The position numbers were made by a program, and so were the translations under genes. Below the pieces are notes generated by a model, which saw only the letters and a program-made list of their open reading frames with translations, was not told where the DNA came from and ran no database searches. Positions 1 through 10,953 of a stretch of 64,000 bases of DNA are shown in pieces. Numbering within the stretch: the first letter of the stretch is position 1; each line of letters opens with the position of its first letter. Source of the DNA: Whalleya microplaca (taxonomy: Eukaryota; Ascomycota; Sordariomycetes; Xylariales; Xylariaceae); contig MU385713.1 of the NCBI GenBank assembly GCA_022497155.1, positions 62,001-126,000 of the forward strand. The letters are read 5' to 3'.

Positions 1-663
1 AGCCTTTTTAGGAGAGAATGAGCCGACAAGTACGGGCATGTGCTTCGAGGATCGGAAGAGATTAGGGCCTTCTGCAACCACGTACAAGTACCGGCTTGAG
101 TTCCTACTCGGTAAGTTCTAATTCGTGCTTTCGTCTGCTGATATCACATGGGACTAATTTGAACTATAGATACACTCGATCATCATTCAGGTATCGACCC
201 CTTTTCCACCTCCTACTGGCCATCAGCGCCCAGAAAGGCCGCATCCGCGTCCACAGCGCCAGCCTCGATGCTGCTTGCCCCCGGCGCACCCGCGGACGAG
301 CAGTTCTCGATGCTGATAGCCACCACAACCCAAGGCACAGGCGGCAAAAACCCCACCTCCTCCTCCGCCTCCACGGCCCTAGCAGCTATCATGAAAGGAG
401 GCGCCGCCAGCAACGGCAACAGCAGCGAGTTCGTGCCGAAGGAGGTGTTCGACGACTTCAAGCGCGCCGTCGTCAGCGACGAGCTCCGCGAGTTCACCAA
501 AGGCACCCTGGTGGAGATGCTGGCCAAGAAGTTCGGCAACTGCACCAAGGCCCAGGTCAAGGCCACCCTCGACAGGGTCGCCCACCGTGTCAGCGTGCCC
601 GGAGCGGCCAAGAAGTCCGTCAAGCATTGGGCGCTGCTGCCTGCTTTTGCCCTCGCCTCGTGA
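1..663 (+). CDS. Chromatin assembly factor 1 large subunit (CAF-1 p150/Rlf2/Cac1), 3' end
   Basis: The large subunit of CAF-1 deposits H3-H4 on newly replicated DNA in the nucleus. Only the 3' end lies in the window: exon 1-110 (already open at base 1), intron 111-169 (GTAAGT to TATAG), exon 170-663 ending in TGA. The join reads through KYRLEFLLD into the IDPFSTSYWP motif, which is typical of the CAF-1A region behind the acidic stretch. A low-complexity linker follows, then a C-terminal helical segment from about FVPKEVFDDFKRAV to the end, matching the winged-helix domain expected at the C-terminus. Family assignment comes from motif recognition. The start and the KER/ED domains lie upstream of the window. 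The exon is GC-rich compared with the following DNA. Confidence 0.8.
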
Positions 664-1850
664 GGGGGGAGGTGTGTGTGGATGGGGGAGAAAGAGAGAG
701 AGGTTTCTTGTGCGTGCGACTGGGCTTGTCTGTCTGTCAGTCGGTCAGTCAGAACACCTGGTTCATGACGTACCGGTGTCGCCAGAGATGGATGACTAGT
801 CCTCCTGTTTGAGGCAGAGGCGGCAGCAGCAGAAGCAGAGTCAACGCACGTGCGCACAAGAGCGTGGGGATGAGTGGAGTTAGTATATTCAAGACCGCTC
901 GGCGGCTGGTGTGCAGGAGGAATTATATTTGCTATTGCTCTACGGCAGGGGGGACTAAGAAGAATTGTACATAGATAAACTCCCGAGTCAAATTAGGTAC
1001 TTGAGAGTGGTGGGCGTCTTGATCGGTCGGTCGCTGGAGTCCGCGTGGTCAGGTAGGCCTAGGTGGACACAAAATGTAATGAATGTCATGAATGACTCTT
1101 TCTTCTTGTTCCTGTGGACTTGTGTGCTCTATCTACCTTGCCATTCAGTTGGGAAGGGGAAGGGTTTGTGAAAGTTATGTTCGATTAGCTGGTTAGTCGG
1201 TGCTGGCTAGTCAGGCTCAAGTTGAGTGACTTTGCTTCCTATTCAAAGACCGCTATTGTGTACAACAAGCCATCATGTGATGCAACAAACTATTCACAAA
1301 CATGTCAAGAAGGGAGAGGCAATGACTACGGAGACTTTGACTAGAGCAGATTCTACACCTCTCCAGAAGCTAACAAAGCGAAGAGCCCTGTTAGGAATCG
1401 AACATGACTCACTTTATTGGTGAATCACAACACATGTCTAAAGCTACATCTTGCTTTAATCTATCGGGTCCGGGTTGATGGCGTGTAGCTACAGTAGCCC
1501 CTTCAGAAAATGGCCAAGAGACACAAGTTTCCAGGTCTTGAGGTAATAGGTAGGGGCTATCAAAATTATAGGATGAATACCCGTTGATTGTTGTAAAGTC
1601 TAAGTCCAAGTGCATCTAGAGCCCTTGGGGGATGTATACTACTACCTACAGTGCAGCATGTGGGTTACCCAGCCTTGTATATTCTAACAAGAGCTTTCAT
1701 TCAGTCGAAGAGGTCTTATCAGCCCAACGACGCTGTTGACCTTAGGAAGCTTTGAAGGGATAAATGTGAACCTGACGTTTTTGCTGCGGATAATGAAGAG
1801 GCATTGCTAGATTATCTTAAGCCTGTACTTATCTTGACCATATCCGCTAC
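664..1850. other. Intergenic, 3' flank of CAF-1 gene
   Basis: No convincing gene is seen. The open frames here are short, lack splice-supported extensions and have no recognisable motif. The first few hundred bases probably hold the 3' UTR of the CAF-1 gene. Confidence 0.4.
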
Positions 1851-2861
1851 ACTAGGTTAGGATGTCATAAAGGTAGGTAGTAGAAGGTATGATGAGAATT
1901 ATTATTTCAACAGTAGCTTGTTACAATTATATATAAAGTTACCTCCTTAATTACTTATAACTCCTTACCGACTGTTTGACAAGGTACTTAATTAGAGACG
2001 ATTTAAAACTAAGTGCCAACGGCCTTTAATGGCCTTTTATTATTAAGTAAACCTCCTATAATACGATGGTTATAGTTGCGTTGTTTTTTAGGGATCACTT
2101 AATAAACTAGTTATGTGTGTAATTATTAAACTACTTAAAAGTCATTATAAGGTTAATAACTTCCGCAGCCTTTATAGCTTTTTTTAATGCCTTCATTAAT
2201 AATAGCCTTAGCCCCTGCCTTTTTATAAACTGCCGTAACCTTGTGATACACCACGGGCTCGTTTCGGGGCTATAGTTAACTAAGTTATAAAAGCAGGACT
2301 TCTATTAATCCCTTATTTAGGAGGCTATAAAATCTGTATAATTATTATAACTATTATATTATTAAAGGTATTATAAAAGGTATAATTTAATTACTAAAGG
2401 TAGTAGTTAGCTAGTAATAAATGTGGCAAAATTACTTTATTAAATAACTCGTTAAGGTTATAATTCACTCCACGCTAATTTACGCGTGAGCCACTTTATA
2501 AAAGCTACTCCACTTCATTTCACTTTATTTAGCCTTATTACTAACTAATTTATATCTATTTAAAGCTTTTATAAATAGAAATAAGTAAGTGAATAAATTA
2601 ATTATAAAGTTAAAGGTTTATTATTAGTAATTATTAGCAAAATTACTAATTTTTCTAACAGGTATTATAGCTAACAGCTGTGGCTAATATATAGCTGACA
2701 GCTATGGCTAGTTATAGCTAGTATACGCCTCCCTTATAGCTAATATACGCCTTATCCGTAGCTGATATACCCCTTAATCCACGTCCACTTTATGGCCACC
2801 TACTCCATATACACCTCCCGTAAGTCCACTCCACATTACTCTATCGTGGGATAAGGGCCAC

Positions 2862-2899
2862 CCACTCCACTTAAGCCACTAGTGGAGTGAGTGGAGTGG
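2862..2899. repeat. 38-bp imperfect palindrome (CCACTCCAC...GTGGAGTGG)
   Basis: Two 19-nt arms meet head to head at 2880/2881 with no loop; 16 of 19 positions pair. The core is CCACTAGTGG. It could extrude as a cruciform, or be a remnant of inverted element ends. Confidence 0.6.
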
Positions 2900-2970
2900 A
2901 TTATAACCCTGCAGCTCGTTAAGGTGAATACAGATATTCGCAGCTGCTTTTAAAGGTATTATACTACTAC

Positions 2971-3141
2971 TATTAAAATAAGCAACTATTAAAATAAGCA
3001 ACTATTGAAATAAGCAACTATTAAAATAAGCAACTATTGAAATAAGCAACTATTGAAATAAGCAACTATTAAAATAAGCAACTATTAAAATAAGCAACTA
3101 TTAAAATAAGCAACTATTGAAATAAGCAACTATTAAAATAA
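2971..3141. repeat. 16-bp tandem repeat, ten copies
   Basis: The unit TATT(A/G)AAATAAGCAAC repeats with an exact 16-bp period. AGCAAC occurs at 2981, 2997, 3013, 3029, 3045, 3061, 3077, 3093, 3109 and 3125. Copies differ only at one A/G position. The array sits at the edge of the AT-rich tract. Confidence 0.9.
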
Positions 3142-3725
3142 TAATTCTCATTATAGTTAACGTCCCCATCCGTTTAATGCCCTTCACGCGGTAGGGAAGT
3201 AAGATTTGTAGTTTTAGAGCAACTCCTATTTTGGGAGAATATCTAACAAGATATGGGAAACTTGAGCAAGACTAGCTAGCACATGATTCGGGGTGTGACG
3301 GCGTGGCTTGAGTGGCTTGACTGTGTGGCTTGTGCACGTGGTACGTACTGTTGAGATTAGGTTGGTGGGTGACGAAAGGCCCGTGCACCTTGGGTGGGAT
3401 ACCCTGGTTATTTCTACCCACAGCTGGTGGAGGAAAATCCCTTCCTTCCTTTCCTCACCTTTAATATTTTTCATAGATGATTAGGTAATAAGCAGCCTTG
3501 CCTCTTCCATTCCTTTCAGGCCGTGACACGGGGCTTTATTTCCATTCTTTTGCTTCCCCTTTACTGCAAGACACCCAACATGAAGATCCTCGATTACACC
3601 CGACACATACCTGCATGCACGGAGAGATCTAGCTAAGGGAAATATCGTAGCCACAACTCCTGCAAATGAAGCTTACAATGAGCTGACCGCGCCAATGCCG
3701 ATTCTAGCGAAGTAGCCTGTCCTCC

Positions 3726-5990
3726 TCATTCGTAGCGTGCATCCACGCTTCCCATCTCCTTTCCTGCCCTTTCGAGTGAGAACTTCATGTTAGCGGCTAC
3801 AGTGGAAATTACCAGATCAAAGTTTATCTGATAATACTCAATTCCATTCACGCCCCTCCTCTTGACGAACTCAGACTTCGGAACTTTCCTCAAGTCGGAT
3901 GTAAGCGTGCAAGAAACCTTAGCGTCCTCTCCAGGGTGGGTCGGAGGAGTTTTGGAGTCGGATGCCAGTAGTTCGTCGTAGAATATCAACTCGCTATCGC
4001 GATAGCCCAATTTCACACAACGACTGAATGGAAACCTGATGGTCTGGTCTCTCTTGAGTTCCTCGCCCATATAGATGTACCAAGTATTCTGCCTAAGTTA
4101 GCCGATATTGCCCGTACGGCTCGTTGCATGAGGATTACTGTCTTACTCTTAAGACTCGCGTCTTCCCATCAAACTTATCAATCATCGTCTTTCTGCCCTT
4201 GTCTGTTGCCGGCTCATACATGCACTTCGCAGAAACGCCGTAGTGTCTTGTCGCCTGAGTGGAAGTCACAACTGCCTGGTTAGGCATTCGACTAAGCACG
4301 GCACCTCGAAAGGCAGATATTAGTCCTAACTCTCAGGAGTTGATCATGCGAGTCTTACTTAACAATGGCTGCCCATGCATCATCCGGCTGTATTACCTGG
4401 GAGCAGGGTCAGCTGTTAGTCTCACGATATTCTGGGAGCAAGCCTACCTGAACATCTGGATGGGCCTTCGTCACGCAGGCTTTGAGGTACTGGCTCGCAC
4501 CAAAGCCTCCAACTAGGAAGATACCCTGAAGAAGCGAGCGTTGGTTAAAGATAAGAGGCAAATTTGATGGCGAGCAGTCATACCTTCAGCTCTTTTCCTT
4601 GCCTCTTGAGTAAAGCACTCTTGACCTGTTCGTCAATCAAGCGCAGAATATCTGTAACGAGAGGGTCGAAGATCCCTTTCATATCAGTTCTGTATAAATG
4701 ATTAGTGATAATTACCACTGGTATAGGCTTCAATACGTGAGTTCGTCATACCCTGACATCGTCCAGCAATTCGAAACAAGGTTCTCGTCTGGGTTATCTT
4801 CCAGCTTAGCTTTCGGGAAATTGATAAAGAAGTCTTCATCGCTGTCACCTTTGAAGGCTATCTTGGATTGCTTGTCAAAGTCATTCAGTGCTTTGGCCCA
4901 CCCGACACTTTTCTTGAGCTCGATCCACTGTTCGTCACCGACAAGGTTATGGACAGCTTCTTCAAATCTCTGATTCAAACCAAAGGATCCGGCCATGCCA
5001 CCTAGGTAGAAATTTAGTCAGTTTGAAGGAAACATTTGCCCTATATCGTCATGTAGGACTAACCAGATCCCGCAACCAGTTCTTTCAGCTCCAGTGAAGG
5101 AGAAATGGCGACAACTTTGTAGGTGATTAAATCAACGGTACCGCCGCCGGCATCACATACAACAAAAGCATCACCAGGCTAAGACACATGATTTAGTCCT
5201 TATTCAAGTCCTCAAGACTATAAAACATACATGCAATGCTCTTTCGTGATTAAAGAGTGTATAGAGTGCCGCTGCTTCGGGCTCTTTGATGAGAGTGACT
5301 GGATGAATGCCGGCTTTCTTGGCAGCCTTTCATAACGATTAGTATGTGCAGCATTATGAGATTAATGTTGATAGGTTCCACCTACTCTCAAGGTCTTGTC
5401 CTTGGCTTTGTCCGACCATACGGCGGGGACACTTAGCACGAACTGTTTTTGGCAGAGCTGGAAATATTCCTTTACACTGGCTGACTCGATTTTGGACAGT
5501 GCGTGGTTGTAGATGGCACCGATGAAGTCCGCTGCGACATCGAGAGGCTCCTTGGGCAGCTTTTTGATCTCGTTCTTGATGTTTCCAGTGGGGAGGTAAA
5601 AGGGTCTTTGCTGGTCTGGATCAAGGAGAAGCTTCACTCCCTGGACACTCTCGGTTCGCCATCCGACTTGACCGCCCCATTGAAACTTCGTTAGATCATC
5701 TGGATCATACAGGATCACAGTGGGAATTTTAGGTTGTCTGTAACCTTTCTGTCCTGGATATAGCTTTATTAGGGTTCCTCCGACTTCAGATTCAAAAGGG
5801 TCTCGCACTTACCGGGCCAGTCGAGGATTGGAATCACTTCGGCTTTCTTCCCTGGGTTACAGAAAGCATATGCCACTCCCGAGAACGTTGTTCCAAAGTC
5901 GAGCGCGATAATCACTCGATCTTCAGACTCGTACGATGTTGGACCAATATCCATAGCTTCGGAAAGTTTATTGGGAAGCTGGTCTTTCAT
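3726..5990 (-). CDS. Hsp70-like ATPase domain protein, one join out of frame
   Basis: An Hsp70/actin-fold ATPase of the divergent fungal Hsp70-like group, probably cytosolic; client unknown. I place exons at 5990-5813, 5753-5386, 5326-5231, 5178-5064, 5001-4752, 4689-4584, 4525-4448, 4396-4359, 4304-4147 and 4088-3726, about 582 residues. Motifs in order are the phosphate-1 loop IALDFGTTFSGVAYAF near the N-terminus, VPAVWSDKAKDKTLR, the phosphate-2 motif CDAGGGTVDL, GSGGMAGSFGLNQRF and the adenosine motif LVGGFGASQYL. The start is the ATG at 5990. Oddity: the exon ending GCAGCCATTGTTAA (4359) and the next exon, which should read GAVLSRMP, cannot be joined in frame by any GT-AG pair I can find. 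The downstream exons are otherwise open and family-like. This suggests a recent frameshift, a sequence error or unusual splicing. Confidence 0.75.
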
Positions 5991-6575
5991 TATGTCACCT
6001 ATCAGGTCTTCCTCGCTCCTAGAGTCTTGAAGTGCTTTTTTGGGATGGCTTTATTCACAGGCTGTGAAGACAGGATACAACGACGGGTTTAATAACCATT
6101 TAAGTAGGTGAAGAGAATCTGCTGCGAATGAGTACGGAGCCCAGGCGCCTAGGTGGCATATATCCCAATATGCCAGGTGCTACCTGACGTGGCCAACAGC
6201 AGGCCGTCAACCTTACGAGGCTCTGGAATCAACCTCGATCTACAACCAAGACGTCATTTAGTTAGCTTTGGTCGATTTCATCCAGGCCAGGCGCTAAGTT
6301 GAACTGGACTTCAAAGTTTCGCAAACTTTTATTCGCCATCCGCAACCGAAGAATCTATCAGTTGCTGCGAATGATTCAGCGATGTTACAGTACATAGTTT
6401 CAGCAATCAGGGTCGTGTACGAAAGCCAACACAGAAATTTTGACGGCCACCGCCTCTGAATCACAATAATAATTGGCTGCCTCTTTTAGCTGTGACTCAT
6501 AGCTAAGTCTGGCCGTAGCCTTATTGCCTGACACCGATATAAATATCTGTTCCGCCCTATGGTCATTATGTTAAA

Positions 6576-8018
6576 ATGTTGGCATATCTTGCTCGATACA
6601 CAACACCGAGACGACCAAAGCGCGGACAACATCTTCTGGACCCCACATCTCAACAGGATAACCCTATGGCTGATAGCAAGGCTACAATGCATCAACCACC
6701 TAATCCACTCGATGCTATTGTGCATAGACAGAACCATTATTTCAATATCCTTCGGGGTGATATTAAGGAGGTATTGAACGAACTTCGGAAGCCGAGGAAT
6801 GTTATGGGTAATGGTGGATGGAACGAATCAGATCCTCATGTGAGTGAGCTATTGACATATAAATAACTTGATATTTTATCGATTGTTGTCATATAGGCTA
6901 GAGTCGCTGAAAATCTCGATAATGCAGCCAGTAGATCACCGAGCTATTCGTCGAGCCCGCATACCGACTCTAGGATACTACCACCCCGCGGTTCCTACGA
7001 GGATACCACAAGAGTCTCGGCGCTCAACGCTAATATTGACGAGTTGAAACAGGAGCTCATTAAGAAGGATGCTGCTATCAACTCCATCAAGAACGAGGCT
7101 TACAAGCAGCGTGCTGAACTCTAGGACTAGCTAGTCTAGGAGCAGCAGAAGACTAAGGGACTGCGTGAAAAGCTTGTTGAATACCGTGCTATCCTTACTA
7201 AAACCAATGCAGTGCATGTTCCCGATAGTGATAATCTCGGAAAATTTAACGACCTGAAAAATCAGATCACCAAACTCGTCTACCGTACATTTGAGAAGAA
7301 GCTCCCGATACTTCGTTCGGACCTATCACCTGAGCAGCAGGATTTCTTTGGCCCCTGGCACCATCATAAGCGGGATCAAAAATACCTGCTTAATCGACTA
7401 CGCGGTAAAATATTCGAGATGATCCATGCAGATCTTCTCGACAGTACTCTATTTGGTTTCTCAAGTCACCCTCAGGTCGAAAAGTCCCTCGTGATGTTGG
7501 AGTACAAACTGAGAGACAAGGTTCCGAGAGGTGCGCTACAACTCTTTATTTAAACTCTCAGCTTACATGGCTAACATACCATCGCAGAAGGCCTAAAGCA
7601 ACTCGTCAACTGGCGGATTGCGTCTCTAAAGTGTGGCGAGTTGCTGCAAGATGATCCCGACCTGCTTGCACAGAACACCGCTTCTAAGATATGGGAATTC
7701 ATGCGGCCCCTAGTCCCGAAAGATGCGTCTGTGAAGGTCAGGGGAATGCAGCTTCTGCAAAGACTCTGCCAGAACGCTGTGGAACTAAACCACCTCATGG
7801 GGAGGTCGCGGGATACGTTCTTCATTAAGAACAACTTCCAGGGTTTAGCCGCCGACAACGAGGAGCTCGCGGATGAGGAGGTGGAAGAGATCGGGGAGCC
7901 CGAGACCGTCACAGGCACCATCGCCTACTGTCTGTTTGGGAGTTTGACGAAACTCACGGAAGAACAGCCCCTGAAGGAGCTCGTCCTCGAAAAGGTGTGT
8001 CTTGCTGTTTACAGCTGA
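6576..8018 (+). pseudogene. Coiled-coil protein gene broken by three TAG codons
   Basis: Function unknown. Three exons join cleanly in frame: 6576-6839, 6897-7530 and 7588-8018 (443 codons). An alternative start is the ATG at 6666. The N-terminal part is short and polar. It leads into a predicted coiled coil (VSALNANIDELKQELIKKD), a linker, and a conserved-looking C-terminal half with SPEQQDFFGPWH, NRLRGKIFEM and QLVNWRIAS, which resembles an uncharacterised family I associate with filamentous fungi. Exon 2 contains TAG at 7122, 7128 and 7137, all in frame, in a glutamine-rich coiled coil where CAG is the natural codon. Frame and splice sites are intact on both sides. It lies head to head with the Hsp70-like gene, 586 bp between the two ATGs, so they may share a promoter. 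Confidence 0.6.
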
Positions 8019-8590
8019 ATAAGGCGAGGGGCCTTTTGGAAGTGCTGGGTTGTTCGACTTGTTTCTTACGGTGCTTCATGGTATTTCATAACACCGAACT
8101 AATAAATTAGATTCGACTATTCGCAAAGCCCAAGCCCTGTAGCTACCCGTGTAACAGTCGCAACCCAATATAAATCATATAAACCAAAGTGAACTAAACT
8201 GAAATGTGTATATGTCTGAGGACACTGAGGCTGTGGAAGTGAAAAGAAGAAGAGAAAACCTTCTCTCGACGTCCAACCCTTTAGTGCGGACGCATCGACG
8301 TTCAGTTATTATATTATACATCTATAGTACGACGTTCATAAGTACTCGTAATCGTGAAGCAATTCCAATACCACATTGACTTAAATAATACCAAAGGACC
8401 GGGGAGTTGTGTATACTCATGCTATTCACCATCGACACTGTAAAATACGCCCTGTCGGGCTGAACAGTCATCTGTATAAACATAGGGGCTCTGCCTCCTA
8501 TAGCTTCACTTGGCATTGATTTAGCCATTTTATTCCTCATTACTGCCCTATAGTCGCGGGCACGTTGACAAGCTTTGACCCTTTTATAGC
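8019..8590. other. Intergenic
   Basis: Probably the 3' flank of the coiled-coil gene. No motif or supported gene is seen. Confidence 0.4.
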
Positions 8591-9290
8591 TTGATATTGC
8601 ACTCAACAAGCCACCATGCCCCTCGTCACCCAGTCCCACACCAACAACATCACCTCACCTCACCTCACCTCACCTCACCTCACTTCACTAGAACACCAAC
8701 CACATATCAACCAGCCAGCCCCCACTCCACAAGTCAAATCTCGAGCCAACACACTCATAAACTTTCCTGCTCATTGCACGACTTGCTCACTCGCTCGCTC
8801 ACTCACTCACCGACTCACTGACTCACTCACTCACTCACTCACTCACCCACCGTGCTCTCATCTCATCATGTTCATTTGATTGCTACTTGCTTGTTGCTAG
8901 ACAGACAGACAGACAGACAGACAGACACGTAGGCACCAAGTAGTCATCAGTACTCAGTAGGCAGTAGCAGTGATACAGTTGTACAATTCAAACACGGCGC
9001 TATACTTTCGCATGCATGTGGGAACGGAACCAGCCAGCCAGCCAGCCTCCAGTGACCTGACTTAATCTGACCTAGCCTACCCTAACCTAGCTGGCTGATC
9101 GATCAACAGATCACCTCGGAGAGCCTTGTAAATTTCACACCTGCAATGCTCTCCCTTCCTCCCTTCCCCCCTTCCCTCCACCCCCATAACGCTGACAACG
9201 ACAATGATGATTGCTTGCTGGGACCAGATGTTCGATCCCCTCCATATTGTACACACATACACAGACACATACATACACACACACACTCAT
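8591..9290. repeat. Microsatellite-dense stretch
   Basis: Several simple repeats follow one another: CACCT units at about 8651-8688, ACTC units at about 8785-8847, AGAC units at about 8900-8926, CCAG units at about 9031-9048, and a CA-rich run at about 9247-9285. The open frames here are only translated repeats. Confidence 0.85.
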
Positions 9291-9545
9291 ATGTTGCGCT
9301 TTCATAATGCACACCCGACCCGACTGATAGACCCAGGTGTTTCTCCCTCCCGCCCTTCAGTAGTAGCCCTTTCGAGAAGGATTCGGCGAAGGGAAGGGGC
9401 TAGTAAAAGCACGGCATAGAGTAAGTAGTAAAACAACCGCCCCAGCAGAACAACCCACCAGCAGGCGAGTAGGCGAGTAAGTAAGTACCTGCGTGAGAGC
9501 CCCCCCACCACCCTCAAACCGGTCTCGCCTCGCCTCAGCGCTCGC

Positions 9546-9686
9546 TTACTCTGGTATCCGCTCCAACACCGGGTTGTCATCCCCATCATCTTCGGGCAGA
9601 TCAGCGAGGCGCGCAACTTCATCGCGCTGACGTCTCTTCTTCTGCTTCTCCTGCCATGCGTACAATCCCGCGTCGACCCGGCCTGC
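9546..9686 (-). other. In-frame coding-like extension after the eIF4E stop
   Basis: After the TAG at 9687-9689 the same frame stays open for 46 more codons to a TAA at 9546. It encodes a charged, protein-like stretch containing LYAWQEKQKKRRQRDEVARL and ending NPVLERIPE. No 3n intron removing the TAG is visible; the only GT nearby gives a 40-nt intron and shifts frame. It is therefore either a readthrough tail, the remains of a longer C-terminus cut by a point mutation, or chance. Confidence 0.4.
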
Positions 9687-10953
9687 CTACGCCCGCTGGT
9701 CATCTTGGGATTGTTGTCTCGGCTGCTTGGTGCTGCTGTTGTTGGCGTTGTTGTTGCCGCGCTTCTCGCCGCCGTGGTTCTGCGCCGCCTTCTCCCGCCG
9801 CATCTCGTCGATCGCCGAGCGCTGCTGCATGCTCGCGTCGTGGCTCTTGAATTCGATGCGGGTTTCGGCCGGGCAGCTGAGCACGCGGCGCATCGTTTCG
9901 CTAATGGCTTTTCGTTAGCTTCATGTCTAGGTCCAAGTCCAGGCCTAAGTCCCGAAAAGAAGGGGGGATGAGAGCAGGGGTACATACCGGATCTTGAGGA
10001 CCTTCTGTCCCGTGCTGCGCGTCCAGATGCTGAGTACATCCTCTCCGTTCCGCATACTCAGCACCACGCCGCAAAGCTCGTCCGTCTCGTCTCCGAACTG
10101 ATCGCCCACGCAGGCCATCAGGAGATCCTCGTAGTAGCGATCTGCAATGCCCTTCTTCAGCCGCAAGATCCACTTGCCACCGTGCTTATTCTCGTCGTCC
10201 TCCCATATCGGACGGATGCCCTTCTTGAAGAGGTGGTAGTCCGACACGGTAGGCAGTGTCGAGGGCCGTTTTAAGTGCGAGTACGCCAGCCAGAATTCCT
10301 CCACCGTCTTCACCGACATCATCGCGTGCAGCGTCTTGTCGTACTCGATGTACCCGTTCGCCTTGGTGATCGGGGGCCGGTACCAGAAGACCCAGGTGTC
10401 GCGGAGGGGGTGTGCCAACGACGAGGAGATCTGCTGGGCGCTGGCCTCGGCGATGGAGCCCATGGAGGGCTTGTTGGTGGCGGTGGCGGCGGCGGAGGGT
10501 CGCATGGCGTCCTTGGCCGACTTCTCGGTCGAGGGGGTCTTCGCTCCGACGGCGCCCATAGCTTGGTCGAAGGGGTTCCCGGGCGTCTTCGGGGTCTTGG
10601 CCGAGCCGAAGGATGCGAACGCGCCGGAGCCAAGTCCGAACTGGTTGGCTCCTCCGCCGCTGGTCGGAGAGGTCAGGCCGCCGCCGGGAGTGGTGGAGCT
10701 GAAGGGGTTCGAGCGGCCCTGGGACGAAGCGCCGCCGTTCCTTCGTGCCAGGCTCGAGAGGTCGCGGGGGGTGGAGGAACTATCGGCCTGGCTGGTAGTA
10801 GACAGTGAGAGATTGCTGAGGCTACGGCGAACGGGAGAGTGTTAGTACCAATGGTTTATGCGACACATTACTATGGAGATGTGGGTCGCTGAACTGAAGG
10901 AAATGGACTTACTTGCTGCGGCGAGTCCATATTGATTCCTGCTGTCTATCCAT
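9687..10953 (-). CDS. Cap-binding translation initiation factor eIF4E, 4EHP (eIF4E2) type
   Basis: Binds the mRNA 5' cap in the cytoplasm. Exons 10953-10913, 10821-9988 and 9900-9687 give 362 residues. The first exon encodes MDRQQESIWTRRS. A Ser/Gly/Pro-rich leader of about 150 residues follows, then the eIF4E fold: TWVFWYRPP, VEEFWLAYSHL, FKKGIRPIWEDDENKHGGKW, an ISIWTR-type strand and the C-terminal segment TRIEFKSHD. The tyrosine in WVFWYRPP, where canonical eIF4E has tryptophan, points to the 4EHP class, which often acts as a translational repressor. Splice sites (GTAAGT/CGTAG and GTATGT/ATTAG) keep the frame. Confidence 0.88.

Larger units (their letters stand above)
1850..3200. repeat. 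AT-rich, TpA-rich decayed tract
   Basis: Roughly 1.3 kb of strongly AT-rich sequence, full of TTA/TAA/TATA steps and with no open frame of useful length. Short variants of TAGCTGACAGC and CCACTCCAC recur within it. This is the texture left by repeat-induced point mutation (RIP) on old transposons in filamentous ascomycetes. That origin is inferred, because no recognisable transposon protein remains. Confidence 0.5.

Noticed and set aside
96..812. 238-codon plus-strand frame over the CAF-1 end
   Set aside because: Runs through the intron in the wrong frame and becomes Arg-rich; the spliced CAF-1 frame is better supported.
2971..3141. CRISPR-like array
   Set aside because: The 16-bp units are directly adjacent with no unique spacers, and the genome is eukaryotic.
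9302..10039. 245-codon minus-strand frame overlapping the eIF4E gene in another frame
   Set aside because: Crosses the real intron and reads as Arg/Ser-rich shadow; the spliced frame gives the conserved C-terminus.
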